A DNA stretch of 64,000 nt from Phosphoribacter sp037045055 (GTDB lineage: Bacteria > Actinomycetota > Actinomycetes > Actinomycetales > Dermatophilaceae). The stretch lies in assembly GCA_037045055.1 (NCBI GenBank), contig JBAOHJ010000003.1, positions 1 through 64,000 on the forward strand, in the 5' to 3' direction. The notes beneath the pieces were generated by a model. The model made no database searches. It had not been told where the DNA came from and saw only the letters and a list, made by a program, of their open reading frames with translations. Shown here one piece after another: positions 31,819-44,100 of this stretch. A program made the translations under genes and the position numbers. The first letter of the stretch is position 1. Each line of letters begins with the position of its first letter.

Positions 31819-32921
31819 TTAAGCCCCTTCGGGCTTCGCCGGCTGCCAATCAGGCCGCGTTTCCACCAGTTCTTCCTTATCGGCGTTTTGTTCCGCTTTC
31901 CGGCGCTCTTTTTTGGCGCGGTCTTCGGCTTCAATTTTGTCGTAGGCCTTGATGATGTCTTTCACTAAGCGGTGGCGCACCACGTCTTCGGTTGTCAGGT
32001 GTATCGATAGCGATACCTTCCACGCCGTCCAGGATTTCAATAGCCTGGCGAAGTCCCGATTTTTGGTTGTGCGGCAGGTCGATCTGACTCATATCGCCGG
32101 TGATAACGCATTGCGCAGAAGGCCCAAGGCGGGTGAGGAACATTTTCAATTGAAGCGGCGTAGCATTTTGCGCTTCATCGAGTATGATAAACGCATGATC
32201 GAGCGTGCGACCGCGCATGAAAGCGAGCGGTGCAATTTCGATGATGCGGTTTTCCATGAAAAAATTCAATTTATCCATGGGAAGCATATCGTCCAGCGCG
32301 TCGTACAACGGACGAAGGTAGGGATCGACCTTTTCTTTCAGGTCGCCGGGCAAAAAACCGAGGCTTTCGCCGGCTTCGACAGCCGGGCGGGTGAGCACAA
32401 TTTTTTTGACCATTTTATTTTTCAGCGCGCGCACCGCCAAAGCCACAGCCGTATAGGTTTTACCCGTGCCGGCCGGCCCGAGCGCAAAAACGATGTCATT
32501 CGTTTCCACGATCTCGACCATTCGTTTCTGGTTGCGGGTTTTAGCCCTGATGGGTTTTCCATCGCGCCCAAAAAGAATCGTATTGCCATTGCTGCCATCT
32601 CCATTGACAGGAATACGCACTTCAAAAGGGTTTTCTCCACCCAACAAGTCTTCAACTGTTTGCACGGGAAGTTCCTGGTGCTCGCGCAGGATAGCGCACC
32701 ATCATCTCGAATTTTGCCTTGGCGGCCTGGGTATCTTTTTTTTCGCCGGTGAGTTTCAGGCTGTTTCCCCGGGACGTGATGGTCACATCGGTAAAAGCTT
32801 TGCGCAAGAGATTTAATTTGGCGTTGTTTTCTCCGAAGAGTTCAACGGGATCAACGCCCTCGACTGTAAGAATGATGTCGCTCAATAGTAAGTTCAAGTT
32901 TTTTGGCAGCGGGAAGTCCAT
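31819..32921 (-). CDS. phoH: PhoH-like ATPase
   Basis: Start taken at ATG 32921 (DFPLPKNLNLLLSDIILTVE); the very N-terminus may be shifted by an indel. A KH-like region (VDPVELFGENNAKLNLLRKA) precedes the ATPase: FALGPAGTGKTYTAVALAV (Walker A), VLTRPAVEAGESLGFLPGD, HAFIILDEAQNATPLQLKMF (Walker B), GDMSQIDLP. The C-terminal tail EDRAKKERRKAEQ is charged and ends PDWQPAKPEGA. About 360 residues. Likely an RNA-associated ATPase. Indels near 32,690 and 32,000. Confidence 0.9.
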
Positions 32922-33066
32922 CAGCACGCAGCGGGGTGATTTTTCAGCGTTTTTAGTTGTGCGATGCTTCCATGCCTGTTTTTAAATCGTTGCCCCCCTC
33001 TTCCGCCCACAAATCTAATAGTAACAGGCGAATCTTCCAAACACAATTACAGGGGGTATTGGTTCA

Positions 33067-35398
33067 TTAATTCATATTATAATTTACGCCGAATCGTATC
33101 ATGCGCCCTTGTTGTGGGTTAAACAACAGATCATCAGGCGTTCCGGTAGCGTCTAATCCTGCAAAACGCCGGTTAAACATATTTTGAAATTGCATGTAAA
33201 TCAGAAAATGATTGCTCAGGTAAAGTCGGGCGGACATGTCCCAGCTCCGAAAAGTTGGATGGCGCTCCTGTACAGCCGACAATTGGAACTGCTCGCGGTA
33301 GGCAACTGATTTGCTGAGTACGGATGATTGGCGATTAGATGCAAACATCAGTTCCAGTTGATTCAGTTTAAAAAAGGTGCGGAACTGCGTATGCCAGCGC
33401 GGCTGGTTCATCACTTCTTGCAGGGGTTCCGCGCCTTCGGCGAGCCATTCTTTTCCCCGTGCGTATTGTATAAAGAACTCCAAACGGGAAGAAATGACCG
33501 TTTTTTTGCGGTTTTGGCCGGTAATCTGGATCAGCTCTCTGTCTTCGGAACGCAATAAACCCTGAATGCCCCACAGGTTGATACTGCGTCCGGGAATATT
33601 CTGATACCCGTAAATCCATGCACCTGTCTCCGTTTGAAGCAGATTGTTGGGGCGCACTTTATTGGAGGTTTCCTGCCAGAAAAAAATACCTTCCAGGCTG
33701 AAATCGCCTTCAAAACGTATAGCGCCTTCTGCCGCGCGGGTTTGTTCCGGTTCGTTTAAAGAAGAAACCAGCGCGCTGGATAAATTGCCGTTTTCAGGCA
33801 GGATATAAAATGAATTGGTTTGGTAATATGGCGATACCTGCCGGATACCTTCTGCGTAATTGGCCCGTGCGACCCAGCGTTTTGCAATGCGGTATTGCGC
33901 CGCCAGCCGTGGCAGGGGCGTTACACTCGAAAAATCACTCACAAAGGTATTCAGGGCCAGTCCGCCGATCACCGTCAACGCTTTGCTCTGCCATTTCAAC
34001 TGACCGAATCCGGTTAAATCCAGAGCGCCCCGGCTGTTGGGAGAAACTGGTTCGGAAAAAATATTACTTTCTAGTGGCTGTGCTTCCACCGGCGTTTGAT
34101 GGTGGTTGAAGTAGGCAAAACCATTTGATAAATTGAATTGAACACCCAGATCAAGTGATAAATTTCTGAGCAGTGATGCATTCATTCTTGACTCGATCCT
34201 GGCATCAAATCCATTGGCGTAACCGTACCGCTCATCAGAATTGTACTTTTGAAAAACACTGTCTACGAGACCCGTTACAGGCGGAGCCACCGTTGATTGT
34301 AACAAATAGCTGCCGGCTGCCAGCCGGTCATAAATAAAGGTGGACGTAGAGGTATTATTGATTTTATAGCGCAAAAAAGAAGCGGTATGGTGCGTCACCC
34401 AGCGTTTGCGCTGTTTTTGAAAACTAAAAACAAACACCTCGTGTTTTTCGGCAATCCGGTTGGAAGAATTGGCGTAAGAAACCGCTAATGGATTCATTCC
34501 CAATGCACTGTGGTCAAAACGGGCCATACGGTGGTAACTGAATTGGAGGCCGCGCCATCGCAAATTCACCCCAAACAAGCGGCTTTCATGCATGACCGGA
34601 GCGGTTTTGGGGATGTTGCCAATATCCGAACGCCGGTAATTGGGGTTGTTCAGGTAAAAGCCTTGCGGCAGATATTGCGGGACATAGGCATCCGTATTGT
34701 AGATCGACTGGTCGTAATAAATATCTGTCCGTTCGCGAACCGTACTGCTGCCGTACAGGCTGAAATGAAATATTTTTTTGTCTTTGCCCAATTTACCCCC
34801 GAACGTAAGATCGAGGTTATTGGTGCCAAAACGCCCGAAAGACAGGTCCGCCTGGGTATAAACAGGCCTTTCTGATTCTTTCAGGATAATATTCACCACG
34901 CCTGCACAAGCTTCATTGCCATAAAGTGCGCCCGGCAGGCCCATAGATGACTTCAATGCGTTCCGCCTGCCGGATCGGCAACTGCGCGCCGATGGGCATC
35001 CCCAGCGCCGTAAAAGGTTTGATCGGCACATCATTGATCAAAATTTTGACAAATTGATTACCGGCCAGTCCGCGCATCAGAAACGTCTCTCCTTCCAGCG
35101 CATTGCCGGGTTGAGACACCCGGATACCCGGCGCCGCCCGTAGCACATCGCCGAGGGTGATGAATCCGTTGCGCTGAATATCTTCCGCCGTAGCCACCCA
35201 GATCGTAAACGGCATCTGATCGGCTTCCTCAAGGGAGCGCGTAGCGGAAATCACCCGCGTCGACTGTAAAGAAAGATCGCGCATCACAATATCCTGTTCG
35301 GTGAGCCGCTCCGGACTGAGCAATAGCGACGACGTATCCTTTTGAGCAATAAGCAGGTAACTCCAGAAACAAAATGCTAACGACAACGGGTATTTCAC
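33067..35398 (-). CDS. TonB-dependent outer-membrane receptor
   Basis: ATG 35398 (KYPLSLAFCFWSYLLIAQKD, signal peptide). Plug domain: SATRSLEEADQMPFTIWVAT, LGDVLRAAPGIRVSQPG, FLMRGLAGNQFVKILINDVP, RQAERIEVIYGPAG. An indel near 34,930 joins SALYGNEACAGVVNIILK-like sequence to the barrel of about 600 residues, which ends with RMIRFGVNYNMN, the aromatic-rich terminus of outer-membrane barrels. About 775 residues. There is no SusD partner and no carboxypeptidase-like N-terminal domain, so it is more like a siderophore or metal receptor. It lies 68 bases downstream of the S9 peptidase gene. Confidence 0.88.
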
Positions 35399-35466
35399 GG
35401 CAACAAAAGTTTATTGGTGCGAAAAGTAGCAATAAAGAAGTGGGTGTCTCACAAGAGGCGGCACAT

Positions 35467-38359
35467 TTAGTCATCCGTCTCCAACCCCTGTAAAATACCC
35501 TTTTCCATCGGTGGCACACCGCGTTTCATCCACTTGGGTTGCGGCGCAGACATCAGATAATAATCAAAGAATTGCTGCATACGGCGTTGAAAATCCATGC
35601 GGTTTTGCAGTTTCACCGGCCAGTGCGGCTCGTCGTTGTAGTTGAGCATCCAGGCAGGTTTGCCCAGTCGGCGCAGGCCGTGAATACAATTCGATGCCCT
35701 GGTACCAGGGCACGGCGCCGTCTTTGTCGTTGTGCAGGATCAGCAGCGGGCGTTTGCACTTTATCCAGCGAAAACAAGCGGCGAGTTTTCCAGATAGCGC
35801 ATCGGGTATTCCCAAAGAGTGCCACCGATGCGGCTCTGCTGATGTTCGTATTGAAAAGCGCGGCTCAGGCCCGATTCCCAGCGGATGCCACCGTAAGCCG
35901 AGGTCATGTTGGCTACCGGCGCACCGGCTTCCGCACAGTTAAACAGGTTGGTGCGCGTCACCAGATAAGCCGCCTGATAACCGCCCCAGGAGTGCCCCTG
36001 CAGTGCCACCCGCTTGGGATCCACAAAACCCTTGTCAATCAAGGCAGTAACGCCGCTGACGATGGCATCGTAGGCGCTTTCTCCGGGGTAACCCGTGCGG
36101 TAGGGAATGTCGGGCGCAAAAATCAGGTAGCCTCGGCTGGCGTAATACGGTGTAATTGATCTGGGAGCGGTGAAAATCCGGGGCGCGGTGCTGGTGCAGT
36201 CCATCGGAGAGTTTTTCGTAAAAATTGACGATCATCGGGTACTGCGCTGGCAGGGTCGAAATCTTCCGGTTTGATCAGCAATCCGTTGAGCATTTCACCC
36301 GACAGCGAGGTCCATTGCACAGGCTCAATGGTGCCCCAGCGGTATTCGCTTTGTTGCGGGTTGGCCTGGGAAATTTGCGGCTCGGTTTCATGCTGCGCTG
36401 TCTCCATAGTTCAGGTATTGCAAATCGGGGAAAACCTGGTAATTGCCCCTTGAAAACAAGAGATAATCGGCGTTTTTAGGTTTAAGGGGCTGTTTGGTGT
36501 AGGCAAAATCGCCGCCGCTGAGCTGGGTAGTTTTTCCATTTTTCAAAGAATGCCAACTATAACCTTCCGCTTTCGTCGGCCTGGTGAAACTGGTGCAACA
36601 AAATGGATGCATCCGCCGGAATGCTGCGCTCTTCCGGGTCTAATTTCAGGTAGCGGTAAGTGGTTTGTGTTTCTCTGCCTTTGGTGAGGCGTTCGGGGTT
36701 TTTTTTGCCGTTCGGGTCCATTTTCCAGAGGTCGTATTTGTCATACACGATCATGGCCTCGTCGCCGTCGAGCCATCCTGCCAGTCCGTGTGCATCGGGA
36801 AAATCGGGCACGTCATTTTCTTCGTCGTAAAACGGCGCCGACGGCGATTATCCGTCAGCCGGACGATTTCAGACCTGCGCGCATTCCAGGCAAACCAGGC
36901 TGTGTCAGGATCGCTCCACCAGATAATGTATCCGGCTTCCGGCGAAATGCGTGGATTGCACACGCAAATCCTTCACAATCAATTTTTTATCACCTGTTTT
37001 TAAATCGACGGCATATAAATCCTTGTGCGGCGTACCTTCTATAGTCACATAGGTTCCGTAAGGCTCTTCGGTAAAAGCAAGCGCCATTTCCGCATTGCGT
37101 TGTTCCTGGAATCGCAGTTCGGGCATTTCGGGAGAAGCCAGGGTGCACAAAGCGGTTTTTCCTGCTGTGCCAGACAACGGGATACGACGCGTTTCTTCAT
37201 GTTATCCAACTGCACTTCCTGCTGGGTGTAGAGGCGGTTGTCCGTCCAGTTCCACACCTCCACATCCACAATTTCTTCTTTTAACAGCATGGTATCGTTG
37301 AGGATCGGGGCCGGCGCTATTCCAAAGTACAGTTTGCTGCCGTCTTCTGAAAAAACGGGACGGCTGTTTTCGCTGATAACCCCAGTTGGCCTCGCCGTTG
37401 GTGCGCTGCAAAAAATCGCTTTCCGGCCGGGCAATAATTTTGGCCGAATCCTTGCCTGATTCCCGGTAGCACAATTGCAAAGGCCGGATCCGGGCTTTGC
37501 TGGTATCGAGGTCTGCCAAAAAAGCAGCCTGTTCACCCTGGTCATCGAGCGATAGTTGCTGAAACTTACCCTTGCTCCTGAACAAGGGCTGAATGGCCGA
37601 TCGCTCCAGATCATACAGGTAAACCCCATTTTTCTGGATGGAACGGTTGGTTTTCACCGTCATGGTATCACCCCAGCCGGTGCTGTACAACAACAGGCGC
37701 GGACTATTTTTCGCCAGCGTAAACTCCTTGACATACGCGATGGTGTCCTGTTTGCCGGAAACAGTGTTGCGGACCACAAGACGGTAACCGTTGTCTTTGT
37801 CCTCTTTTTTTTCCTTGGCCGTTTTGGGCGCAGGTTTGGGTTGCGTTTTGGCCGTATCCTTTTTGGCGGGCGCGGGTTTCATTGGCTCGCATTGAAAAGC
37901 AAACCAGCCCGACCATTTTTCGGGAACCAGCACCGTTTTGAGTCGCGGGATTTTTTCCAACTGCCCTGTGGCAAGTGTCAGGATGCCCAGGGTGTCTTTG
38001 GGTAAATCTTCGTCTTTCACTTTTTTGCGGCGCTGCGCTTTCAGGCTGTCCAGCGGTGGTTTGATGGTGAAAATCAACAACTTATTGTCCGAAGAAAAAC
38101 GGGCCTCGGAGGCGCGCGGAAATACGCTGGTCTGCTTGCCGGCTTCATTCCACAGGTATAATGCAGCATCACCTTCCGCGACGGGCAATTGCGCCCAACT
38201 GACCCATTGGCCATCATTGGAAATGCGTTGTTGTTCAATTTTTTTCCAGCGCTGCACGTCAGCGTGGTCGATGATTTTTTTTGTTTGCTGCGAAAAACCC
38301 GGAAGCGGCGCCGACAGTAAACCCGACAGGAGGATGGTTGCAAGGAAGATTTGCTTCAT
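35467..38359 (-). CDS. S9-family (prolyl oligopeptidase-like) peptidase
   Basis: ATG 38359 starts a signal peptide (KQIFLATILLSGLLSAPLPG). A long propeller domain has RISNDGQWVSWAQLP, WNEAGKQTSVFPRASEARFS and an unusual Lys/Ala/Pro-rich insert (KPAPAKKDTAKTQPKPAPKT, near 37,840). The C-terminal alpha/beta-hydrolase shows GHSWGGYQAAYLVTRTNLF (Ser), LLILHNDKDGAVPWYQGIE (Asp) and NYNDEPHWPVKLQNR (His), and ends GILQGLETDD. About 960 residues. Probably periplasmic, cleaving peptides. Frameshifts concentrate between 37,390 and 35,700. Confidence 0.88.
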
Positions 38360-38394
38360 GAAAAGTTGTTTTTTTACCACACTGAATACTTATG

Positions 38395-38505
38395 TGTTTT
38401 AGTGTTTTCGGGTTTTGGTGTTTTAGGAGTGCATTGCCTTTGGCCACCGTGAGTAGTTTAGGCGAAGCGCCCAAAACACAAAAACCCGAAAACACCAAAA
38501 CACTT
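38395..38505. repeat. Inverted repeat with GTGTTTTAGTG words
   Basis: The left arm starts at about 38,395 (GTGTTTTAGTGTTTTCGGG) and the right arm at about 38,461-38,505 is its imperfect reverse complement, with the shared GGCGAAGCGC word in the middle. It fills the gap between the channel homologue stop and the S9 start, both minus strand. Confidence 0.75.
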
Positions 38506-38507
38506 GA

Positions 38508-39471
38508 TTACTTAATCACACTCAAAATCAATACGCCCAAAAGAAAAAGGCCCAAAAAAGCCTGCGCCAGCCGCTTTTCAAATTTAATGACATTTTTTAC
38601 CGGCTTATCTTTTGCCGTTACGTTGCCCGCCCGGATCACCTGCAATAAAACCAATGAAATAATGATGTAACTCAGGAGGTAAATTTTATCCATCAGCACC
38701 ATGTAACCCGTATCGGGCAATGCGCTGCTGTAGGATTGTTGCAGGAAAACGGCCGTCAGCAATCCGCCGATCGGCAGGGAGGAACGGGTATCGATATGCG
38801 TCGGATGCAGCAGCAGTGCGCCGATACTGACCAGCATCACCACCAACAAGGGGCAACAGCATTTTCAGTAAAAAATAACTGATCGGGCGGGAAAGGGTGA
38901 TGTTGTAACTCAGGTTGCTGTATCGCTGGGCATTTTCTTCAGGATTGCCGAAATTGGTGCCGTAGTCGTGTACCTGTGAAATCAAGTTCACAGCCGTTTG
39001 GTTTCCCAGCCCACCAGGTTCAGGGTTTTGCGGATTTGTGCGCCGCAGCGTATCCGGCTACGTATAGCAGCGAATCGGCCGGATGCTCCGGGTTTTCGAT
39101 CTGAATGTCGAGCGTGTGCTGATCCAGTGGAAAACGGTTGAGCGAAAAAGAGTGAAAAAAGCGCCCTTCTATCCTGAAAATCTTATATTTTGTCTCCGGT
39201 CTTTCAGTTGTACGGGCGTGCTGTCGCCATCGAAAGTAGCCTTGTCCATACTCCATTTTTCAATGGCATTGACAAATTCAATATTGGTCGGATCAATGGG
39301 CCCTGTCCATCTGAACCAGATATAAAAATCTGCATAAAACGAGTGCTCGTCCATATTCAGGTCGTACAGGTTCATCAGGTAAATACCGGTTTTCACCTGT
39401 TGTGCCTGGGCGGCTGCCGGGACAGCCAATTGTGGCAGGTAAATTGCAAAGAGAAGGAGTATCAGGCGCAT
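38508..39471 (-). CDS. Cys-loop (pentameric ligand-gated) channel homologue
   Basis: ATG 39471 (RLILLLFAIYLPQLAVPAAA, signal peptide). The extracellular domain has YADFYIWFRWTGPIDPTNIE, FSLNRFPLDQHTLDIQIENP (the Pro-containing loop position of the family) and ENAQRYSNLSYNITLSRPIS. Four helices follow: YFLLKMLLPLV, MLVVMLVSIGALLL, MVLMDKIYLLSYIIISLVLL and KRLAQAFLGLFLLGVLILSV. About 320 residues in the reconstructed form. This is the plan of prokaryotic GLIC/ELIC relatives; the two Cys of animal receptors are not seen. Indels near 39,180, 39,050-38,990 and 38,845. The ligand is unknown. Confidence 0.75.
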
Positions 39472-39550
39472 GGTAGAAATTTTAGATGCCAAAAATAGAT
39501 TTTTTCACAAAAACCACACGCACTGTATATCGTCCCGCTTCGCTTCGTAT

Positions 39551-39558
39551 TAACTTTG
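39551..39558 (+). promoter_or_regulatory. -7 box (TAACTTTG) just upstream of cysS
   Basis: Fits TAnnTTTG. Only 7 bases separate it from the cysS ATG at 39566, so the mRNA would have almost no leader. A -33 element is not evident. Confidence 0.4.
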
Positions 39559-39565
39559 CGCCCTT

Positions 39566-41079
39566 ATGACACAACAACGCGTCCTCAAATTGCACAATAG
39601 CCTCAGCGGCAAAAAAGAAATTTTCCAACCCATCGTGCCCGGCCACATCGGAATGTATGTGTGCGGCCCAACGGTTTACAGCGATGTACACCTGGGCAAC
39701 TGCCGCACATTTGCCAGTTTCGATGTCATTTATCGCTACCTGCTGCACATCGGCTATAAAGTGCGGTATGTGCGCAACATCACCGACGTGGGCCACCTGA
39801 CCGACGATGGGGAAGACCGCATGGCCAAAGGCGCCAAAGTGGCACAACTCGAACCGATGGAAGTAGCGCAAAACTACACCGTGGGTTTCCACGACATGAT
39901 GCGGATTTTTAACACCCTGCCGCCCAGCATCGAACCGCGCGCTACCGGCCATATCCCGGAACAGATCGAAATGGTGCAGGATATCCTCGATCGTGGGTAC
40001 GCCTACGAGCGCAACGGTTCAGTATATTTCAACGTCATCAAATTCTACCAGGAGCATCCGGGCGTGTACGGACAATCTGTCGCGGCCGCGTCGTCGATGA
40101 ACTGATGGCCGAAAGCCGCGATGGCCTGAAAAACCAGGAAGAAAAAAACCACCCCGCCGATTTTGCGATCTGGATGAAAGCCCGCCCGCAGGATATTATG
40201 GTGTGGAAAAGTCCCTGGTCGGTCGGTTTTCCGGGCTGGCACCTGGAATGCAGCGCCATGAGTACCAAGTACTTAGGTCAAACTTTCGACATTCACGGCG
40301 GCGGCAACGACCTGAAATTCCCGCACCATGAAAACGAAGTGGCGCAGAGCAACGGCGCCTGCGGTTGCTCGCCTGCCAACTACTGGCTGCACACCAATAT
40401 GCTGCTGCTGAACGGCAAAAAAATGTCGAAATCCGACGGCAACACCATCAACCCGCCGCAACTGTTCACCGGAGAAAGCGAGCATATCACGCAAAGCCTA
40501 TTCGCCCGATGGCCGTGCGCTTTTTTATGCTGCAAGCGCATTACCGCAGCACCCTCGATATCACGGACGACGGCCTGCAGGCAGCGGAAAAAGGATATCA
40601 AAAAACTCATGGACACCTATAATACCCTGCAAAACCTGCCCGTGGACGCCCGCGACTTCGACGGCTCGGAAACGGACACACGACCGGGCTATACTCGGCG
40701 CTCATCGAAGACGCCTACCAGGGCATGGACGATGATTTTAACACCGCCATCGCACTGGCTTGCCCTCAGCGAACTGGGCGGTTACGTCAATAAATTAGCC
40801 AACAAACAACTGGCTTCCGGCGATGTGGCGCCCTGGGTCATCGAACGCCTGAAAACGGTGTACCACACGTTTGTTTTTGATATTTTCGGTCTGAAAGACG
40901 AGGAACCTAAAGAAGACAGCGGCACCGTGGAAGGACTGATGGAACTGATTCTCGACCTGCGCGCCAATGCCCGCGCCCAAAAAGACTGGGCTGCGAGTGA
41001 TAAAATCCGCGATGCACTGGCTGAAGTGGGTATTCAGGTGAAAGACGGGAAAGAAGGGGTGAGTTGGGAGAAGAATTAA
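39566..41079 (+). CDS. cysS: Cysteinyl-tRNA synthetase
   Basis: ATG 39566 (TQQRVLKLHNSLSGKKEIFQ). Class I signatures: YVCGPTVYSDVHLGNCRTF (HIGH-like) and LNGKKMSKSDGNTI (KMSKS). Zinc-binding residues include the Cys of YVCGPT, WHLECSAM and the His of FPHHENE. The anticodon part has AIALA-LSELGGYVNKLANKQ, and the tail ends DGKEGVSWEKN. About 500 residues. It charges tRNA-Cys. Removing single inserted bases near 40,080, 40,092, 40,497, 40,610, 40,680 and 40,760 restores the frame. The stop is immediately followed by an inverted repeat. Confidence 0.95.
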
Positions 41080-41170
41080 AGGGCAAAAAGCAAAAGGAGC
41101 AAAAGGCAAAAATGACCACTCGGGTTAATATTTGCCCTTTGCCTTTTGCCCTTTGCCTTTTGCCCTTGCC
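41079..41170. repeat. Inverted repeat of GGCAAAAGGCAAA words
   Basis: The left arm (41079-41113) is built of GGGCAAAAAGC/AAAAGGCAAAA; the right arm (41128-41170) of TTTGCCCTTTGCC units in inverted orientation. It lies at the convergent 3' ends of cysS and the cyclase-like gene, and encodes part of that protein's Lys/Gly-rich tail as read. Confidence 0.75.
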
Positions 41171-44100
41171 TTTTACCTTTTTCTCCAATTCCTCCAGCCG
41201 CATCTTATAAATATACTGCGGCGTGCGGTCATACAACGAGCGGTATAAAGATAACGCCCGCAAGTGATGGGGTGTGGGGTTGTCGGCAATTCGGCGCAGT
41301 TCGAAATGCACTGCCGCTTCTTCCCGTTCGGTTCTGGCCAGCGCCATCAGTTGTTGCAGCTGGCGCAATGCTTCGGGTTTGTTGCCTTCCGAAATAATTA
41401 CCTGCGCCCGCAAAATATTGGAACTGAAAGTCAGATCGGCATTGCCGAGCGCCAGGGCAATGTCGCGGCCTTCCTCCAGCAGTTGGCGGGCGGCGGCCAC
41501 TTCGCCGGCATACAGGTGTACCAGTCCTTTTTCCACCAGCGAATAACCCAAAACCAGCCGGTTGCCCATTTCGCGGGCGTATTCGATGGCTTCGTTGTAA
41601 TAGCGGATACTGCGGGCGTAGTCGCCTTTGAAAAACCAGGTATCGCCCAGCGTATTCAGTGCTTTGGCGATGCCTTTTTTATAGTTCAGTTCGCGGCTCA
41701 GTGCGAGGTTTTGTTCGAGGTATTCGATGGCCGCGTCAAACTCGCCGATCGTCGGACAGCAGATCGCCGATCAGTCCGCAGGCGATGGCCGTGCCTTGTT
41801 TGTCGCCCAGTTCCCGGGCGAGCAGCAGGTCGCGGTCGAAGTTTTGCATGGCCTTGGTGTAATCGCCTTTTTTCTCCCAAACCGAGCCGATGGAGCCGAT
41901 ACAAATGGTCATCAGGAGTTTGTTGCCCAGTTCTTCCGACATAGGCAAGCCCTTTTTCCAGGCAAAGCAAAGCGCTGTCGAGGCTGCTTTTTTCCAGGTA
42001 AATGATGCCCAGATTGGTGTACAGGGTAGTCAGGCCTTGTTTATCTGCCAGCGCGTTCGGCAATATCCAGTTGTTCTTCCAGCCAGCGAATGCCTTCGTC
42101 GTAATGGCCCTGGTTCATAAAAATAAGGCCCAGATTGGCCACAATGGCGGCATTTTCGGCGTCGCGGTTGCATTGACGCGGTTGATCTCGATGGCTTTGG
42201 CAAACCAGCTTTTGGCGGCATCGTAACTGCCCTGGCGGAAAAAGAAAGTGCCGAGGTTGCCGTAGGTTTTGGCAATGCCGATCTGGTCGCTGGCCAGTTC
42301 GAAACAGGTGATCGGCCACGTCCAGGTGTTTTTTGGCTTCCGGGTAATTGCCGCGCAGCATCAGCAATTGTCCGAGGCGGCGGTTGCTGCGCCCGATCAG
42401 GTACCAGTCGTTCAGGCTTTTGGCGCGTTCGAGCGCCGCGCGGTAATCCTGCTCGCCTTCTTCCCATTGGCCTACGAGTTCGTGCACCGCCCCTTTTCGC
42501 AGCATGCAGTTTGATGACCTTTTTGCTCTTTTTAGCGCTTTCGCTACAGGTTGTCGATCAGTTTTTCGTAAAATTTCAGCGCCTGGCGGTTCAGGAAATT
42601 GCGCTGCGCATAACGGGCGGCTTTTTCCAGATATTTATTGGTTTTCTGCTCGTCTTCCGCTTGTTCGTAGTGGAAAGCGAGGTCGACAAACCGCTCTTCC
42701 GAATTCGGGATACAGTTGTTCGATGGCTTCGGCAATGAGTTGGTGCAACTCGCGCAGGCGGGTGCGCAACTGCATATCGTAGGCGGCTTCGCGCAGCAGC
42801 GAGTGGCGGAAAATATAGCGCAACTCGTTCATGGCGTGCCAGATCTGCCACTTTTCGGCGGTTTGGATCTGTTCGCTGCAACACCAGTTCGAGGTCGCCG
42901 TTTTTGCGGATAAATTCTTCCTGTCGGGCCATCACGGCCGACAAAACCGGCAATTCGAACTCCCGCCCGATCACGGCCGCCGCTTTTACGGTTTCTTTCA
43001 CCAGGCCGCTCAGCCGGTCGATACGCGCCATCATGATCTGTTTCACCGAGTCGGTCATCTGAATGTCCTCGATTTTTGCAGTTGCAACATGCCGTTGGTG
43101 TTTTTCAACAGGTTGGCCTCCCGGAAATAATCGGCCATTTGTTCCACATAAAAGGGATTGCCCTGCGTCATGCGCTGCAGCAGTTCCAGCAGGTCGGGGT
43201 GCAGGCTGCCGCCCAGCCGGGCTTCTGCAAAAGCCTTCAGATCATCGGGTTGCAAGGAAATTCAGATCCACTTCGATGATGGGCATCTGCAATTCATCCA
43301 GCAGGTTTTGCCGGAACAGATAGGCTCTGCGAGCCGTCGTCTTCATAGCGGCTGGTGGCCAGAAACAGCAGCGGATAGCCTTGCGCCCGGCGGATAAACT
43401 GCGCCAGAAATTCGCGGCTCATATCGTCGTACCAGTGCGCATCTTCCAGTTCGATCACGACGGGTTGCAGCAGCGATTCGGCCACGAACAGGTTGGCCAT
43501 GGCCGCCAAGCGCGTTTTGGTAGCGGCCCCGCGCGTCGAGTTGTTCCCACAGCGAATCCGGGTAGTGGATACCCACCATGGCAGCCAGCACACTTTGCGT
43601 GCGGCTGATTTCCCGGCGCACGGCATCGGCTTCCGGGTGGCGGTTTTCCGTCAGTTCGTATTGTAGTTCGAGAAAGTTTTGTTCAAACAATTCCCGGTTG
43701 CGCTCGGCGCTGTTTTCCGGACTTTGTTCGAAATAGTTTTTGAGAAAATAAATAAAGGGGTTGAACGGTTTGCGCAGAATCTGGTCGCTCTGGCAGGTGA
43801 ACCAACTCACGGCCATCGTCTCGCGCAAGCTGCGGCGGAACTCGTAACTCAGGCGGCTTTTACCGATACCGGCTTCTCCAAAAACATAAGCCACGCCGGC
43901 AAACCGGTCTTCGCGCAGGGGCGCGGCAAAATCCAGCAGCGCTTTGCAATTCTGTCTGCGCGGCCAAAATAATCGCCCGAAAAACTGGCGCGGCCGGCCG
44001 AGGTTGCTGCCCGCTGAGCAGATAGGTCGGAATGGCTTTGTTCAAAACCCTTGTAATAGCCTTCTCCCCGGTAAGTAAATTTGAAATTGCGGTTGCGCTG

